In this document: one piece after another, positions 1 to 12,000 of the stretch
Numbering within the stretch: the stretch's first letter is position 1
Layout: each line of letters begins with the position of its first letter
Source: Gremmenia infestans
Taxonomy: Eukaryota > Ascomycota > Leotiomycetes > Helotiales > Hamatocanthoscyphaceae
Direction of reading: 5' to 3'
Assembly (NCBI GenBank): GCA_032629725.1
Contig: JAFEVB010000005.1
Coordinates: forward strand, 806,001-870,000
Length of the DNA stretch: 64,000 nucleotides
The notes under the pieces: generated by a model
Told to the model about the DNA's origin: nothing
Databases searched by the model: none
Seen by the model: the letters and a program-made list of their open reading frames with translations, nothing else
Made by a program: the position numbers and the translations under genes

Positions 1-2
1 TG

Positions 3-3000
3 GTGGCGGTGCCTCCACCTGCACAATGTAATATTACAACGCTGAAAACTATCATGTGTGATATCTCATCTTTGCTATTGGCAGAGATGACTACATTAGC
101 AAAGTCCCTTCAGGCTCTGAATACGATTGAATCACCGAGTCAGTCACAAGGCAGTCGACAATACAACGGGACTGGACAAGCAGATCTGCTTTCGCGGCGG
201 AATTCGCATATATCCTCAGCTGCTCAAAACTCCCGCTCTGATTCTCCTGGAGACAGCCATGATCGCAACCATGTTCGGATGTCTATGCCTGTCCTTCGCT
301 CGACAGATTCCAACGCCTCTTCCTCATCTGGTCGGCCAACTACACCTCAGAATAGCGCCCAAAATGATCTGCCTACAACATTTGACCAAATTGTTGGTCC
401 TAATAAGTCAGATTCGACGCCTTCACAAAGGCCAATATCCTCACGGTTAACTAGCACGGAACCCGTCCGAGATATCAGCCGGGATCGAGTTTCTGTTCAG
501 GGGTTTGGACCTGGCAGTATCAGCGAGAGGTCCAGGAATATTGGCAAAGGACGCATTGGCGTTGTGATTGGTTCGCTTTACCTTCAAGCTGGGCGATGGG
601 GGGATGCGCTGCGGGAGCTCACCGAAGCTGGCGCAATAGCAAAATACAATCTCGACCACTTATGGCATGCTAAATCCCTCGATTATATCCTCGTAAGCAT
701 GCTTATGCTTGCCTGGACCGGCCTCGATTTTCAAATACCTCAAATCTGTTATATCACAGAAAAAGCACTCCTGGCGTCAAGCTCTGGTGAACCTAAATCT
801 CCTGCAAGCAATCGACTTGTGTCTTTACAGAATCTTGTAGTACTACTGCCAGAGCTATTGGACAGAATTCTGAATCTCTATGCTAGAGCAGCGAACAATA
901 CAGGGGAGGCATTACCGCAGTTCCCTTTCTCAGAATCGGTTGTACGATTCTCGAAATTGCTTTCTGTCATCCACTTAGCAGGAGGGGAATTGGATGATGA
1001 CGTTTTGCAGCTTCTGGTTGTTAGTACTCCATTTAAAAGGCGACCGAACGTTGTCTCGCCTCGCGTAAGCATTCGCCCAACGAGGACAGAAATCGTAGCG
1101 ACCCTATTTCGAGCTTTTCCCCCGAAAGAATTACCGGAGTATTTATTATCCGTTGTTGATCGCACAATCGTATTGAGTGGAATAGCGTCAACTTTGGGGT
1201 TGCTGGGGTACTATAGAAAGAAGGCCATGGTAATGCGCGAGCTGGTCAAAGTTCTGATACCTGGTCTTGTCCAGGCGAGAATCAAAGGGGCTGCCGAAAT
1301 GGGTGTACATCCTGCAGCTGGTTTAGCTGCTCTCAATTCTATCAACGGCAGTACACACGGAGCAGGAGCGCTTGATCTTGGTGAAGGAGACGTTGAAAAT
1401 GGAGTGGATAGCTTCCTCGGGCTACTAGGCCAAACATATGGTGTTGTTTCATCCGTTGACGCTTTTGGAGAGACAGAGTTGCATGACGATTCGAATGAAG
1501 CTGCGATAGCAAGAATTGTAAAGAACGCTACATTTCGCGCTTTTGGGGGCCAGAGCCTCAAGATGGATGTTCTTCGTTCATGTATCAATTTTTCGGAGGC
1601 GTTGCCTGATTTTCACGGTGTCTTGAGGTTTACAGCTGATCTCTTGAGAACAGCTGGCAGCGGCGTTGCTCCAGGTCCTCGCAGTGATGATGCGTCTCCA
1701 TCGATAACTCGAGAAGAACAAGTCCGACTCGCTACCAACATAACAAGAACCCTTGGCGCGGCGAGGAGCCTGGGCGTTAAGAATATCGCAGCTGAGTACT
1801 GGGACGAATTCTTAGTCCGAGGTGTTGAGCTTGAGGCTTTACCGTTCGCCAGAACGCCAATTCCTCATAAGAAAAACGAGCTTCCTGGCACAACAGCGGT
1901 CGCTTCATCACAAGGGGTCAATCCCTTTATCTACAACCCATTCTTACGCGCCCCCGATACTACTGCAGTAGATCGTTTACTTGTGGCTGGCGAGGGCGCA
2001 ATTTTTCGAGTTACTTTGCAAAATCCCTACGAGTTTGATGTAGAGATTGAGAGCATCAAATTGGAATCTGAAGGGGTCATATTTGCATCCTCAGTTCAGA
2101 AGACTGTAATTGGGCCGTACCGGACACAGATTCTGTCGGTTTCAGGGACTCCCAAAGGTGCGGGGCAGCTGAAAATCACAGGATGCATAGTAAGAGTTCG
2201 AGGATGTCGAGAAAGACGCTTTCCTATCTTTGAAGAGCCCTGGTCGCCTCAAAGCGCCGTCAAAGTCAAAACCATTGGGGTTGCTGCCATTTTCAAGCCA
2301 AAAGACCGACCGACTAGTACCGATTCCCGATCAACAATCTCGCCCACAATGACTCCTCCAAAGACAACATCCATAGGATTGAACGTTATCGAAAGGCAAC
2401 CCGTCGTGATTGTCAAGTCCAATACTCTCTCTCAATCTGCTGTCATGGTATTAGAGGGTGAGCGCCAGAGGTTTTCAGTCACACTGGAGAATCTTTCAAA
2501 GGACACACCTGTGGATCTGCTACTGTTCTCGTTCAAGGACTCGACTCAAGCCCCTCTACAGACTGCTATAAGCAACCGCGATGCTTCACCAGCAGAGTTG
2601 TATGAGTATGAGCTTATATTTGCGCGAAAACAAGCATTGCGATGGGTACCCAAGGCGGGCGAAAAGCCGCACATCGAACCATGCAGCACATCTACTTTCG
2701 AAATGGAAATCCTTGGGAAGCCAGGGCTCACCACCGCTACGGTTCAAGTCGATTACGCTTATCTGGGTGTTCCTCCTACCGAAGTACAGGATGATTTCCA
2801 CACGAGACAAGTGAGCCTGCCCCTTACAATAACCGTCAATGCTAGCGTAGAACTTGCGAGGATGGACATTCTCCCGCTCACTGGTAGCATTCCGAGATCA
2901 ATCTGGACGGACACGCAGAGAAACAAGGATACCAAGAAAGATATCACGCCAGAGGACTACTGTCTTCTATTGCTCGATCTTCGGAACGCCTGGCCATCCC

Positions 3001-3848
3001 ATCTACATGTTCATCTTGAAGTTTCTGATGGAGGTATGATTGATGAGGAGATATTACCTGGCAATACGTCGAGGATCATGTTTCCTATTCCGCGAATATT
3101 CCTCGATGACCCCCACGCGGGGATTCCGGCTCTTGATCCCTCTCGACAACGTCAATTTGTCGTAAGTGCTGGTCCCGTATCCGCTGAGTCGGAACGAAGC
3201 AGTCGAGAAGCATTTTGGTACCGAGAACAGATACTCAAAATGCTCCATGGGACGTGGCACACCAAGTCGGGGCCCTCTAGAAATGGGGAGATCGAACTGC
3301 GAGGAATCAGGTTGAGCCAACGGATGATCGAGGCCGTCAAGATCGAGGAAATTGGTATCGAGCTAATGGTCAACGGCGCTACTTCTCCGAAACCAAGACA
3401 CGAAGTCTTCACCGACAGTTTCGCCGAATTTAAAGTTCGCATTAGTAATAGGACAGCAGCGCCAATATTCCCCATGCTTCGCGTCCAACCATCATTACGA
3501 AACCAACCTCACAACGTATCCCTTGACCTCTCTCGGAAGCTCATTTGGAACGGCATTCTACAACAAGCTCTGCCCCAAATACCCGGCAAAGAATCAGTAG
3601 AGATTGGTATTGGTATGACAGCTCTCTGCAGAGGCGAATTTGAAATCAGCGCTTCGGTCGAAGAAGCGCGACTCAAAGAACTTCCCCTCGAAGAGGGAAA
3701 AGGTAGTGTCACACGACCGCGAGCCAATACGAGGGCGATGATGGATGCTCTTTTAGGAGCTAAAGAGCGAAGGATGTGGCATTCGCGGGAGCCGTGCTTA
3801 GTCGTGGTTAGAGACGAAGATAGTAGTGACGATGATGATAATGAATGA
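3..3848 (+). CDS. trs120: TRAPP II subunit Trs120 / TRAPPC9, 5' partial
   Basis: Large subunit of the TRAPPII tethering complex, which activates Rab GTPases at the late Golgi. The frame is already open at the window edge and the first codon seen is GTG, so the true start lies upstream. About 1,281 residues are visible. The conserved Trs120 block is at about residues 180-245 (GRIGVVIGSLYLQAGRWGDA, then DHLWHAKSLDY and LAWTGLDFQIPQ). It is preceded by a Ser-rich linker and followed by the long beta-sandwich-like C-terminal half typical of the family. The protein ends in an acidic Asp/Glu tail. No intron is needed in the visible part. The family is usually about 1,300-1,470 residues in ascomycetes, so only a short N-terminal piece is missing. 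Its neighbour is an unrelated oxidoreductase on the same strand. Confidence 0.9.
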   Translation: MAVPPPAQCNITTLKTIMCDISSLLLAEMTTLAKSLQALNTIESPSQSQGSRQYNGTGQADLLSRRNSHISSAAQNSRSDSPGDSHDRNHVRMSMPVLRSTDSNASSSSGRPTTPQNSAQNDLPTTFDQIVGPNKSDSTPSQRPISSRLTSTEPVRDISRDRVSVQGFGPGSISERSRNIGKGRIGVVIGSLYLQAGRWGDALRELTEAGAIAKYNLDHLWHAKSLDYILVSMLMLAWTGLDFQIPQICYITEKALLASSSGEPKSPASNRLVSLQNLVVLLPELLDRILNLYARAANNTGEALPQFPFSESVVRFSKLLSVIHLAGGELDDDVLQLLVVSTPFKRRPNVVSPRVSIRPTRTEIVATLFRAFPPKELPEYLLSVVDRTIVLSGIASTLGLLGYYRKKAMVMRELVKVLIPGLVQARIKGAAEMGVHPAAGLAALNSINGSTHGAGALDLGEGDVENGVDSFLGLLGQTYGVVSSVDAFGETELHDDSNEAAIARIVKNATFRAFGGQSLKMDVLRSCINFSEALPDFHGVLRFTADLLRTAGSGVAPGPRSDDASPSITREEQVRLATNITRTLGAARSLGVKNIAAEYWDEFLVRGVELEALPFARTPIPHKKNELPGTTAVASSQGVNPFIYNPFLRAPDTTAVDRLLVAGEGAIFRVTLQNPYEFDVEIESIKLESEGVIFASSVQKTVIGPYRTQILSVSGTPKGAGQLKITGCIVRVRGCRERRFPIFEEPWSPQSAVKVKTIGVAAIFKPKDRPTSTDSRSTISPTMTPPKTTSIGLNVIERQPVVIVKSNTLSQSAVMVLEGERQRFSVTLENLSKDTPVDLLLFSFKDSTQAPLQTAISNRDASPAELYEYELIFARKQALRWVPKAGEKPHIEPCSTSTFEMEILGKPGLTTATVQVDYAYLGVPPTEVQDDFHTRQVSLPLTITVNASVELARMDILPLTGSIPRSIWTDTQRNKDTKKDITPEDYCLLLLDLRNAWPSHLHVHLEVSDGGMIDEEILPGNTSRIMFPIPRIFLDDPHAGIPALDPSRQRQFVVSAGPVSAESERSSREAFWYREQILKMLHGTWHTKSGPSRNGEIELRGIRLSQRMIEAVKIEEIGIELMVNGATSPKPRHEVFTDSFAEFKVRISNRTAAPIFPMLRVQPSLRNQPHNVSLDLSRKLIWNGILQQALPQIPGKESVEIGIGMTALCRGEFEISASVEEARLKELPLEEGKGSVTRPRANTRAMMDALLGAKERRMWHSREPCLVVVRDEDSSDDDDNE

Positions 3849-4400
3849 TTAGTGTAATGTAAAAGTGGGTAATGCATAGGAGGTCAGTTCTTTTGCATAG
3901 CGGATGCGGATACCGGTCGGCATGTATGAATGATACCAAAACTTGTCTAGCAGAGGCTATCGCAACATTTTTGAAGATAATCGCTAAAGTGGCTTGCTAT
4001 AAGCAAACTCGATCTTGTGGTTGGGTCGGGACTGTATTTGTTAGCCTTTGGAGAAGTAAGAGAAATATTAAGCGAGGTGGAAAGGGGGATAGGATGGGGC
4101 AAGTGAAAGGGGATATGACAAATATATTAGTCAACCGCCCCCACTTCTAACGTCCTAAGCCTCTCTTATCATTGCGGGCCCCGACGGAACGCCGATACTC
4201 ACGATATATCGTGATATCGGATCTTTTGATTTACTATACTTACGTACTAGGTAGTTTCGATTTGAGCTTCTATCTGTCTCTCTATTTCGTGTATATATCA
4301 TTCCATTCATTCATTCCTTTTCTCTGTCTTCCTTTAATTGGGATCTCAACTTTCACTCCAAACCATAGTCCAATATATACACAACTCCTACTTCCCCAAA
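3849..4400. other. Intergenic region between trs120 and the MDR gene
   Basis: I see no convincing gene here. The only open frame (about 3872-4150) has no recognisable motif. The region holds a strong inverted repeat at 4192-4220 and a CT-rich, TATA-containing stretch (about 4255-4400) directly before the next ATG, which looks like a core promoter. Confidence 0.6.
4192..4220. promoter_or_regulatory. Inverted repeat upstream of the MDR gene
   Basis: The core TCACGATATATCGTGA (4199-4214) is a perfect 16-bp palindrome. It is flanked by CCGATA on the left (after one unpaired C at 4198) and TATCGG on the right, so 14 bp pair on each side. It lies about 180 bp before the ATG at 4401. It could be a dimer-binding operator or a hairpin. 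The factor is unknown. Confidence 0.45.
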
Positions 4401-5465
4401 ATGACCCTCCCCCCTCAAACCAAACAATGGACCACCTCCCAAGACGGCCTCCCAAACCTCACCCTCACCACCGCCCCCCTCCCCACCGCCGGCCCCTCAG
4501 AAGTCCTCGTCAAAATAAACACCATCGCCCTCAACTACCGCGACACAGAAGTAATCATGGGCCTCTACAACCACCACCATACCACCGGCGGCCCTCCCCC
4601 CTCCATAATCCCCTGCTCAGACATGTGCGGCACCATCATAACCTCCCACTCCGCCCTCTGGGTTCCCGGCGACAACGTCCTCAGCATCTTCAACCAAACG
4701 CACCTGACGGGGCAGGTCAAAGCGCCGCACATGAAAAGCGGCCTCGGCCTCCCGCTACCGGGAGTGTTAGCTGAGTATAGAGTCTTTCCTGACTATGCAC
4801 TGGTGAGGAAACCGGCGTATTTGACCGATGAGCAAGCGTGCACCCTGCCGATCGCGGGCGTCACGGCTTGGATGGCGATTAATGGCATGAGGCCGCTCGG
4901 CCAGGCTGGTGGTAAAGGCGAGACGGTGTTGATTCAAGGGACTGGTGGGGTGGCTGTTGCGGGGCTGGGGATTGCGAAGGCGAGTGGTGCGGAGGTGATT
5001 ATGACTTCTTCTTCGGATGAGAAGCTGCGCATGGCGCGGGAGTTGGGGGCGGATAAGACGATTAATTATCGCAGTGTGGAGAACTGGGATGAGGAGGTGC
5101 TGAAGATGACGGGTGGTGAGGGCGTGGATATTATTTTCGAAAATGGGGGTGCGCAGACGCTGAGGAGGTCCTTTAATTGTGTGGCGTTTGGGGGCTTAAT
5201 TGATTGTATTGGGTATCTATCTGGCAAGGAAGATGCGCCGGGGGATCGGTTGAATACAAATGTTCTGGCGTTGATGAGAAATGTCACACTGAAGGGGATT
5301 CTGAATGGGCCGAAGGAGCGGTTCGAGGAGATGCTTGCTTTTTATGAGAAGAAGCAGATTAAACCGGTGGTAGATAGGGTTTTCGCATTTGAGGAGTCGA
5401 AGGAGGCGCTGATATATCTTTTTAAAGGTGGGCATTTTGGTAAAGTTGTTATTAAAGTCGCTTGA
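4401..5465 (+). CDS. Zinc-type MDR alcohol dehydrogenase / quinone oxidoreductase-like protein
   Basis: A 354-residue single-exon medium-chain dehydrogenase/reductase, expected to be NAD(P)H-dependent and cytosolic. I start it at ATG 4401 (MTLPPQTKQW); the frame extends upstream only through a TTG. The N-terminal GroES-like domain has the conserved LNYRD patch and a CSDMCG segment at the substrate site. The Rossmann domain starts near residue 170 with GTGGVAVAGLGIAKASGAEV and continues ELGADKTINY, then GGEGVDIIFENGG. The structural zinc four-cysteine lobe is not evident, which suggests a zinc-free quinone-reductase-like member. The substrate cannot be inferred. The first third uses mostly C-ending codons and the rest mostly G-ending codons. 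Confidence 0.85.
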   Translation: MTLPPQTKQWTTSQDGLPNLTLTTAPLPTAGPSEVLVKINTIALNYRDTEVIMGLYNHHHTTGGPPPSIIPCSDMCGTIITSHSALWVPGDNVLSIFNQTHLTGQVKAPHMKSGLGLPLPGVLAEYRVFPDYALVRKPAYLTDEQACTLPIAGVTAWMAINGMRPLGQAGGKGETVLIQGTGGVAVAGLGIAKASGAEVIMTSSSDEKLRMARELGADKTINYRSVENWDEEVLKMTGGEGVDIIFENGGAQTLRRSFNCVAFGGLIDCIGYLSGKEDAPGDRLNTNVLALMRNVTLKGILNGPKERFEEMLAFYEKKQIKPVVDRVFAFEESKEALIYLFKGGHFGKVVIKVA

Positions 5466-6024
5466 CTTGCCTATCAATGGAAGGTTATAGAGAAACTTCG
5501 AAGATGGATGTATTTGACTGTGTCAGTTGCTGAAAGTGGTCCTGTACAAACGCAAATATCGTTCACTCGATATTCAGTCCTGGCCTTGCTGTCAGTGAAA
5601 TAGCTGCTGTCATTCAATTAGAAACGGTCAATATCGAGCGGAGTATGTACCATATGACGAAAGTCATGGAAAGAATGAAGGGGAGAAGACAAGCGAACAT
5701 GATGGCTCTCTTGGTTTGCTGTATGTTTTCCTTATAACGTTATGGTAGCGTCTGAGCTATACTTTGGCAGCATCGCATGGATTTCATCCTGGGCATTTCG
5801 AATGATGATAGTGCGGACGATCTCAAATAAGAGAACCAAAGCGAGGCCATAGCAACCTATAGATCACCGTTACTCACTTGAGCTTCAAATCAGAATCAGG
5901 GATGGAAAGAGCGATTCGCAAAAATGAAGCGTGTCATATTTCACATGCTGATAATTAGATAAATTTTCACTAATCATGCTCCCTCCAGTGCTCTACGGGT
6001 ATATTCCTTCCTCCCTCACACATC
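5466..6024. other. Convergent intergenic region
   Basis: This is the 3' flank of both the MDR gene (plus) and the HEATR5/Laa1 gene (minus). I see no open frame of note, no RNA gene and no repeat. Confidence 0.6.
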
Positions 6025-9000
6025 TCAATTACCAAAATCCATCCTCAACGCGATACTCGGCTCCCTTCCCCCCACATCCTCACTACCCGGCCTAACCGCC
6101 TGCGCCCTGCGTCCTTTCATGATAACACCCTCCATAAACCCTTTCTGCGCCTCACTCAACCCACTAACCACGCCCCTGAAGCCCACCTGATCACTGCCAG
6201 CCAACTCCAACAACCTCGCACTCGTTTCCTGATACACACCTTCACCCTCTGTACTTGCGCGCTGCAGCAACATCGGAACAATGACTGACATCGCTACAGG
6301 CTTTTGCGATGGGGAGAGAGTGGAGACGAAGGCCGTGAGAGCGTGCGATACGAGCGCGCGTGCGTTTTCGGGGTCTTCGGGTGTGGAGGTGCTGAAGGAT
6401 ATTAGGCGGGGTAGGAGATATCGTGTGATAGATTGGTCGGCTGGTGTCTTGGGTGATTGCAGGAGGAGGGTACGGATGCAGTTTGCTGCTACTTTGGCGG
6501 TCTGTCACGTGCATGTTAGTATTGAAACAAACGAGGTAAGGGGAGGTAACGTACCATGCGGTCGCTGAGGCAGTCAAGAACTTCGTCTAGGAAGCGAGTG
6601 ACGAGGGGCTCAGAAGCGGACATATAATTCTTTCCACTCGTAAGGAGGAGTGTTGATGCGAGAAGAGTGTTCTTGACGCATGGAAGTGAGGCCTCGCTTT
6701 CTCGTTTTTGGCCGTTGAGGTAGATGGATAAGAAGCGTTTTAGACAGCCTTGTATTTGAGTGAGATTTGTTTCCTGCTCTTCTCTCTGGACTTTGCGTGA
6801 ACCTGAGATGCTTGTGATGAAGCGCTTGAGGATGGGGAGTGACTGAGGAACCACCACAGCTTGACAACTTGCTGTGCCTAGGATGGTGGCGAATATGTGG
6901 ATGATGCAAGCATGCAAATCGGTCTTTATGATCGAAGGGAATACCTCCGCCGCGTCAACCAAAGCGTTTAGGGATAAGCGCACGAGAATGACAGCTTCAT
7001 CCGTCATCTGATGTCGCGCAGGCTGTTTGGGCTCGATTAAATTGGGAAGTAAGCCCGCCAAAACCAGAACAATAATTCGAGTCAACTCGAATAATTGTTC
7101 GATATCTTCCGACAAGTCTCCGTCTTCGGTGGCATCAGCTTTCGTTGCAGATGGATGAGAGATACACAATCCTCGTGCAATTTGCACAATGACACCTTGC
7201 ACATCCAGACCCTCAGTAAGAACCAGGCGGTCTAATAAGTCCATGGTCTCCGAAAAAATAGCCTCCCTATAGATTGCATGCCCAGAAACGCTTGGGTGCA
7301 GGATCTTCTTTAGGGCCTGGAGTATTGCCAGAGTCTGTCCTTTCGATGCAAGTGCATCGCTTCCAGGTTTAGCGACAAGTGCTTCAAATGCAATACCAAA
7401 TAGGACGAAGAAGAAAGCCACGGGCTCATCCCGATAATTAATATCGTTGCTCTTCGAGTGGCCATTCGTTGTCGGAGATTCTGTCTCCTTGCCATCTAGC
7501 GCATCAAACACAAACTCGCTGTCCTGTTCGATAAGACTGGCAATTGCATCGACAAGCTTCAACCAAGAATCTTGATAGAATCTCAACAGCGTCTCGCGAT
7601 TCAGCGCCGAATAGATGCTATCTAAACTACCCGAAAGAGATGGAGGACCAAGACTCATGGAAATATCTGGCTCGAATCTCAGACGAGCAAATTCTCTCAG
7701 AGACGCAAGCCACAGAGGAGTTAGCGTTCCAATATAGGGTTTCAGGACATCAATCAAGTAATGCTGCTCCGTGCTTGCGACTTGTAGTTCTGCCCATGCA
7801 GAGAAAACAGCCATTTTCACCATAACCTGGGCGTTCGAGCTGAGACCTTTAAGATCTCCAATGGATGCGAACTCGGACTCGGTGGAAAAGTTCTCGAGGG
7901 CTGTGACCAAAGTCTTCAGAATTCGACCCATTCGGTCGACATCAGTGACAATACCTGTTGCGATGAATGCTGCGCATACATTGACAGCTTCGGAAGCCAG
8001 TTCTGGAGAAGAGTCGGCCGCAAAAGCTGGCGTAAGAGCGGAACTGATCTGGGCTTGGTACTGCTCGAGCAGAGGCGCTTCAGCGAAATCAGGATCGGGA
8101 GTCTTGCCAAACATCTTCAAGACGGAATCGATGATCTTTAGACCCCATACTCTCAATTCAACCACATTGGAAGTGGAAGCAGAGAATGCCATTCGAATGA
8201 CATCAGCAACCTTTTTTTGCAACTCCATCTCTGCCGGCGTAGTGCCATCAGGTGGCGAATCTTTGCTGATGAGTGCAAACATGTCTCCAAGACAGCTCAT
8301 TGCGAATGTCCGGACTTGCCATCTCAGAGGTTCTTGGCCTGACCCTGCTGCGATACCATCATCCTTAGCTGCTCCCGAAGCTGCAGCAAACCCTGCCACT
8401 TCTTCGTCTTGCAGGTCTGGCATTGCGCTGACTTTTGTAGATGCAGTAGTAGTCTCTTCAGTTTTGGCTCTTGTCATGGTTAGCACGGTTTGGCATCTTT
8501 GCAACCATCGCGCAGTCTCAGTGAGACATGATTGTTGCAGCCAGTTCCTGATGACATTTCTGATACCCTCGTGGGTAGGAGCGGAGTCCAACGCCAACCA
8601 AAGCTGGTCTTCGAATCCAGTTTCTGCTGCTTTGACAACGTCTTCCGAATTTCGCTTCATCAGGTTATAAAGCCCATCAATTGCAATGTCTCTCAGCTCA
8701 GGATACTCAGAGTTTAGATCTTTCTGTAGCATTACAACGTAGTCTTTGAAATGCATGTGCCCAGGCGCATATAGAGAAAGGTGCTCTAGACATCTTAGGC
8801 TTCCGGCTAAGACAGCGGGGTCAACTTCAGCTTGGAATTGGCCAACGAGAGTCAAGATCAAGTCGCGAGCCTTAGTCATGTCTTGAAGGTCGGGACCGAG
8901 AACATTGACCATCGAGTCAGCGCATCTTGCAATGACAGCTGTCGTTGGTAACTCCAGTTCCAGATTCGAGGTCGGACCGGAAGATATATCCTCGTTGTGC

Positions 9001-12000
9001 GTGTCTGCAACATAGAGCTGGCAAATCATGCCTAATGTGCTCGACACAAAACCAGAGAAGGTCAAGCCAGCTGAATCGGCAACCCGGGTCAAGGCTTCTA
9101 GAGCCCAGAAATGAACTGTCGGGTGCGGATCTTGGCATAGAGACATCAGAACACCGACAATTGTTTTCAGATGAAAACCAGCTGCCATGCCGCCAACTTG
9201 AGAATGTATGCACCCTAAGGCCATTGCACATCCAGCTCTTGCACTCGGCTCGCGATTGCCCACAATTGTATCGATCAGATATTTGACTTCCTGATTCGTG
9301 TATGCGTTTCCAGAGCTGTTGCACAATCTAGACAGTGCCTCGTACCCAATTGTCCGGACATATTGGTCATGATGAATAACAAAGGTCCGGATCATTTCCT
9401 GCATCAGCTTCTCTACAGCGGGATTGGAAAGATCGCCAGAAGGTGACTGTGTCTCCTTCACAGCTACTTGTAGTGTAGAGAAGAGCGCAGTTGCAATATT
9501 GACATTCATCGCAGCTTTCCGCCCCTGGTCTCGTTGCAGCGACCCTGCTGTCATAAAAGTAGCAATCTGTTCGAGGATACTCTCTTGTATCTTTGAAGGG
9601 GTAAGAGGGAATGCAATTGCAAAAAGTTGAATAGCAACATTGACAACTTCGGTTGCGGGTGGATCTGGGAGCGTATCCGGACCCCCTAGGTTTCCCAAGT
9701 ATAATGCTAAAGAGTCGTGTTCAAGCGAGCTGCAGATAGGAGAGAGCAGAACTCTAGAGATCGCAGAGTCGGACCCGTGCTCCTCCATCCAATCGTCAGG
9801 ATGGTCGTTCTCATGCTGACCAGGGAGTTTCTTGACCTTGAAGCCACGGACTAATCCTGTGACTCCGAATCCGCAATTGTCTCCAACATCCCAAACCGTC
9901 TCAAAGGTGCCAGCTGAATTCGCAATTGACGTGCTCAATGAGCTAGGGGTGTAGTTTTCAGGGTCTGCGAAGAACGAGACGGCTAGCGTAAGTAGATTCG
10001 ACTGAAGTAATGCTTCACTCCCGCCAGCAGGACTGAGGTTTACCAGCTTTGTATAACACTGAAGCACTCTCCTTTGAGTCATGAGGTCCAGATCCTGTAA
10101 TTGCAGAGATGGGCTAAGACGTTGAGATGCATCGTCAATAGTCTTCTTCGATGGAAGACTTTTGAGGAATGCTGTTGTGTTTTGGAGCATTGCAGCTATT
10201 CGCTTCGAGACATCGACTGTCAATAACCTGCTGTTAAACTGCAGAAAAGCTAAGATAGAACCGAGAGCACATTCTCTCACGTGGGTGAGGAATGAGGACT
10301 CTAGATAGCTCCGCTGGGAAGTGTTGTCCTTTGCCAGTGGTTTTGGAAGTGCATTCTTCCACAGAAGTAGAAGCTGCGAGAGATGGATTTTGACAAAATT
10401 TGGCCCCAGTGACATGAGGCCCCCGATTAAGATCCACGCAACTTGAATTTGAGTGCTTGATATCCTCAGTTCTGACTTGCTGCTAGATTTGAGCAGGCCA
10501 GTGGCGAGTGATAGAACTCGACTGTTGACATCTACCGATCCATACAAAGGCTGTACAGGAGCAGTGCTGAGCATGGCTGATAAACCATTCGCATAACCAA
10601 TACATCTTCGTGGGGAATTCCGCGCCGTGGTCAAGAGACTGAGCTCTCGATTGACACTATTCATGCAAATTGTGAGACAAGACAGGAGCTGTTGAGGACA
10701 CGCTAGAGCAAATGTGCGCAAGCAGTAAGAGGTGTATATCTGAACAGTATAGCTGGGGTGTTGAAGAACCTGTAATAAACCATCCCTACAAGCATCCGAG
10801 AAAGCATTTGAAGCCGATCCCAGGATCTTCATCAGAGAGGCTAAAGCACTCAAAACTGCAATAAGTGCATGTTTCGACGGCTCTGCTCGTTCCTTGATGA
10901 CTTGGGGATAGTTCTTCAGCACATCGTTGATCAAAGATTTCGCAGCATCCACCTGGCCCGCCTCACCCAAAATGGTTCTTCCAATAACGTCCTCGAGAAT
11001 GATTTGGACAAATCTCCGCGTACTCAGGAGTCGATATCGGTTGTTGGTGATATTTGGATGGCTCAATACATCTATTGTCAGGTGATCCACAATTTTCATG
11101 TACATCGTCTCGACCGTCCTCTCACTCAGACTCTTGAAGATTCTTGTATAACAGACGGCCAGGCCAGCTCTCGACCTGCTACTCGTCGAGCTCTTCACAT
11201 AGAAAGTGGATAGCTGCTTCATAATTTCTGCGAGCGAAAAGCTAAGAATTTGACTCTTCTTTGGACCGGGGCTTTCTGATCTCTGAGGAACATCCTCATC
11301 GTCCCCTGCTAAAGCCCCTCCCGGAGCCATAGATAGACGTTTAGTATTCGATCGTTTTGGCTTCTTGATCTTCGGGATATCATTATCCTGCACTGGAGCT
11401 TCTGAGTGTGCCTTAACCAAAGCCTCAGCGAGACATTCCCCAGCAGCCTGTCGAACTAAAGGACTTGTCGAGTCAATAGTCTTCCAAATCGTCGATTTCA
11501 GATTGTCAAAATCGCTCGAATTATCGAAATATGGCGTGTGTTTCGAAAACGATTTCAGACATCGACAAGCGGCGATCTGGACTAGAGCAGATTTGTCGCT
11601 CGATGCATAGCTGCGTGCCTGTTTCCAGACATCTCTGGCCACTTGTTCGTCCATACTGCTTTCTATCATCTTCGCAATCTTGCCTAGGGCTTTGAAAACC
11701 GCTGCTCGTAGCCCTGCATTATTTTGCGACGGCTTCAAGAGTTTCAAGAGCGCAGAACATGCTAAAGGGTGTAACCCAATGGCACTATCTCCTGCCGCCG
11801 CAAAGACATCTCCCAAGCAGTACACAGCCGCATGTTTAGTCCTCATATCCCCATCCGACTTTGCCTTTCCACCGCTGATGATAGCAATCATATCATTGAT
11901 TGTCTCGAATAGCAATTTCCTATCTCCTTTCCCGAGTATATGCGCAAGACATTTCCCCAAATTATTTCGTATTACTCTCGTTGGAGGCGGGGCGGCGAGA

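Noticed and set aside
7771..8670. 299-codon plus-strand frame
   Set aside because: Antisense shadow of the HEATR5/Laa1 gene; no motif of its own.
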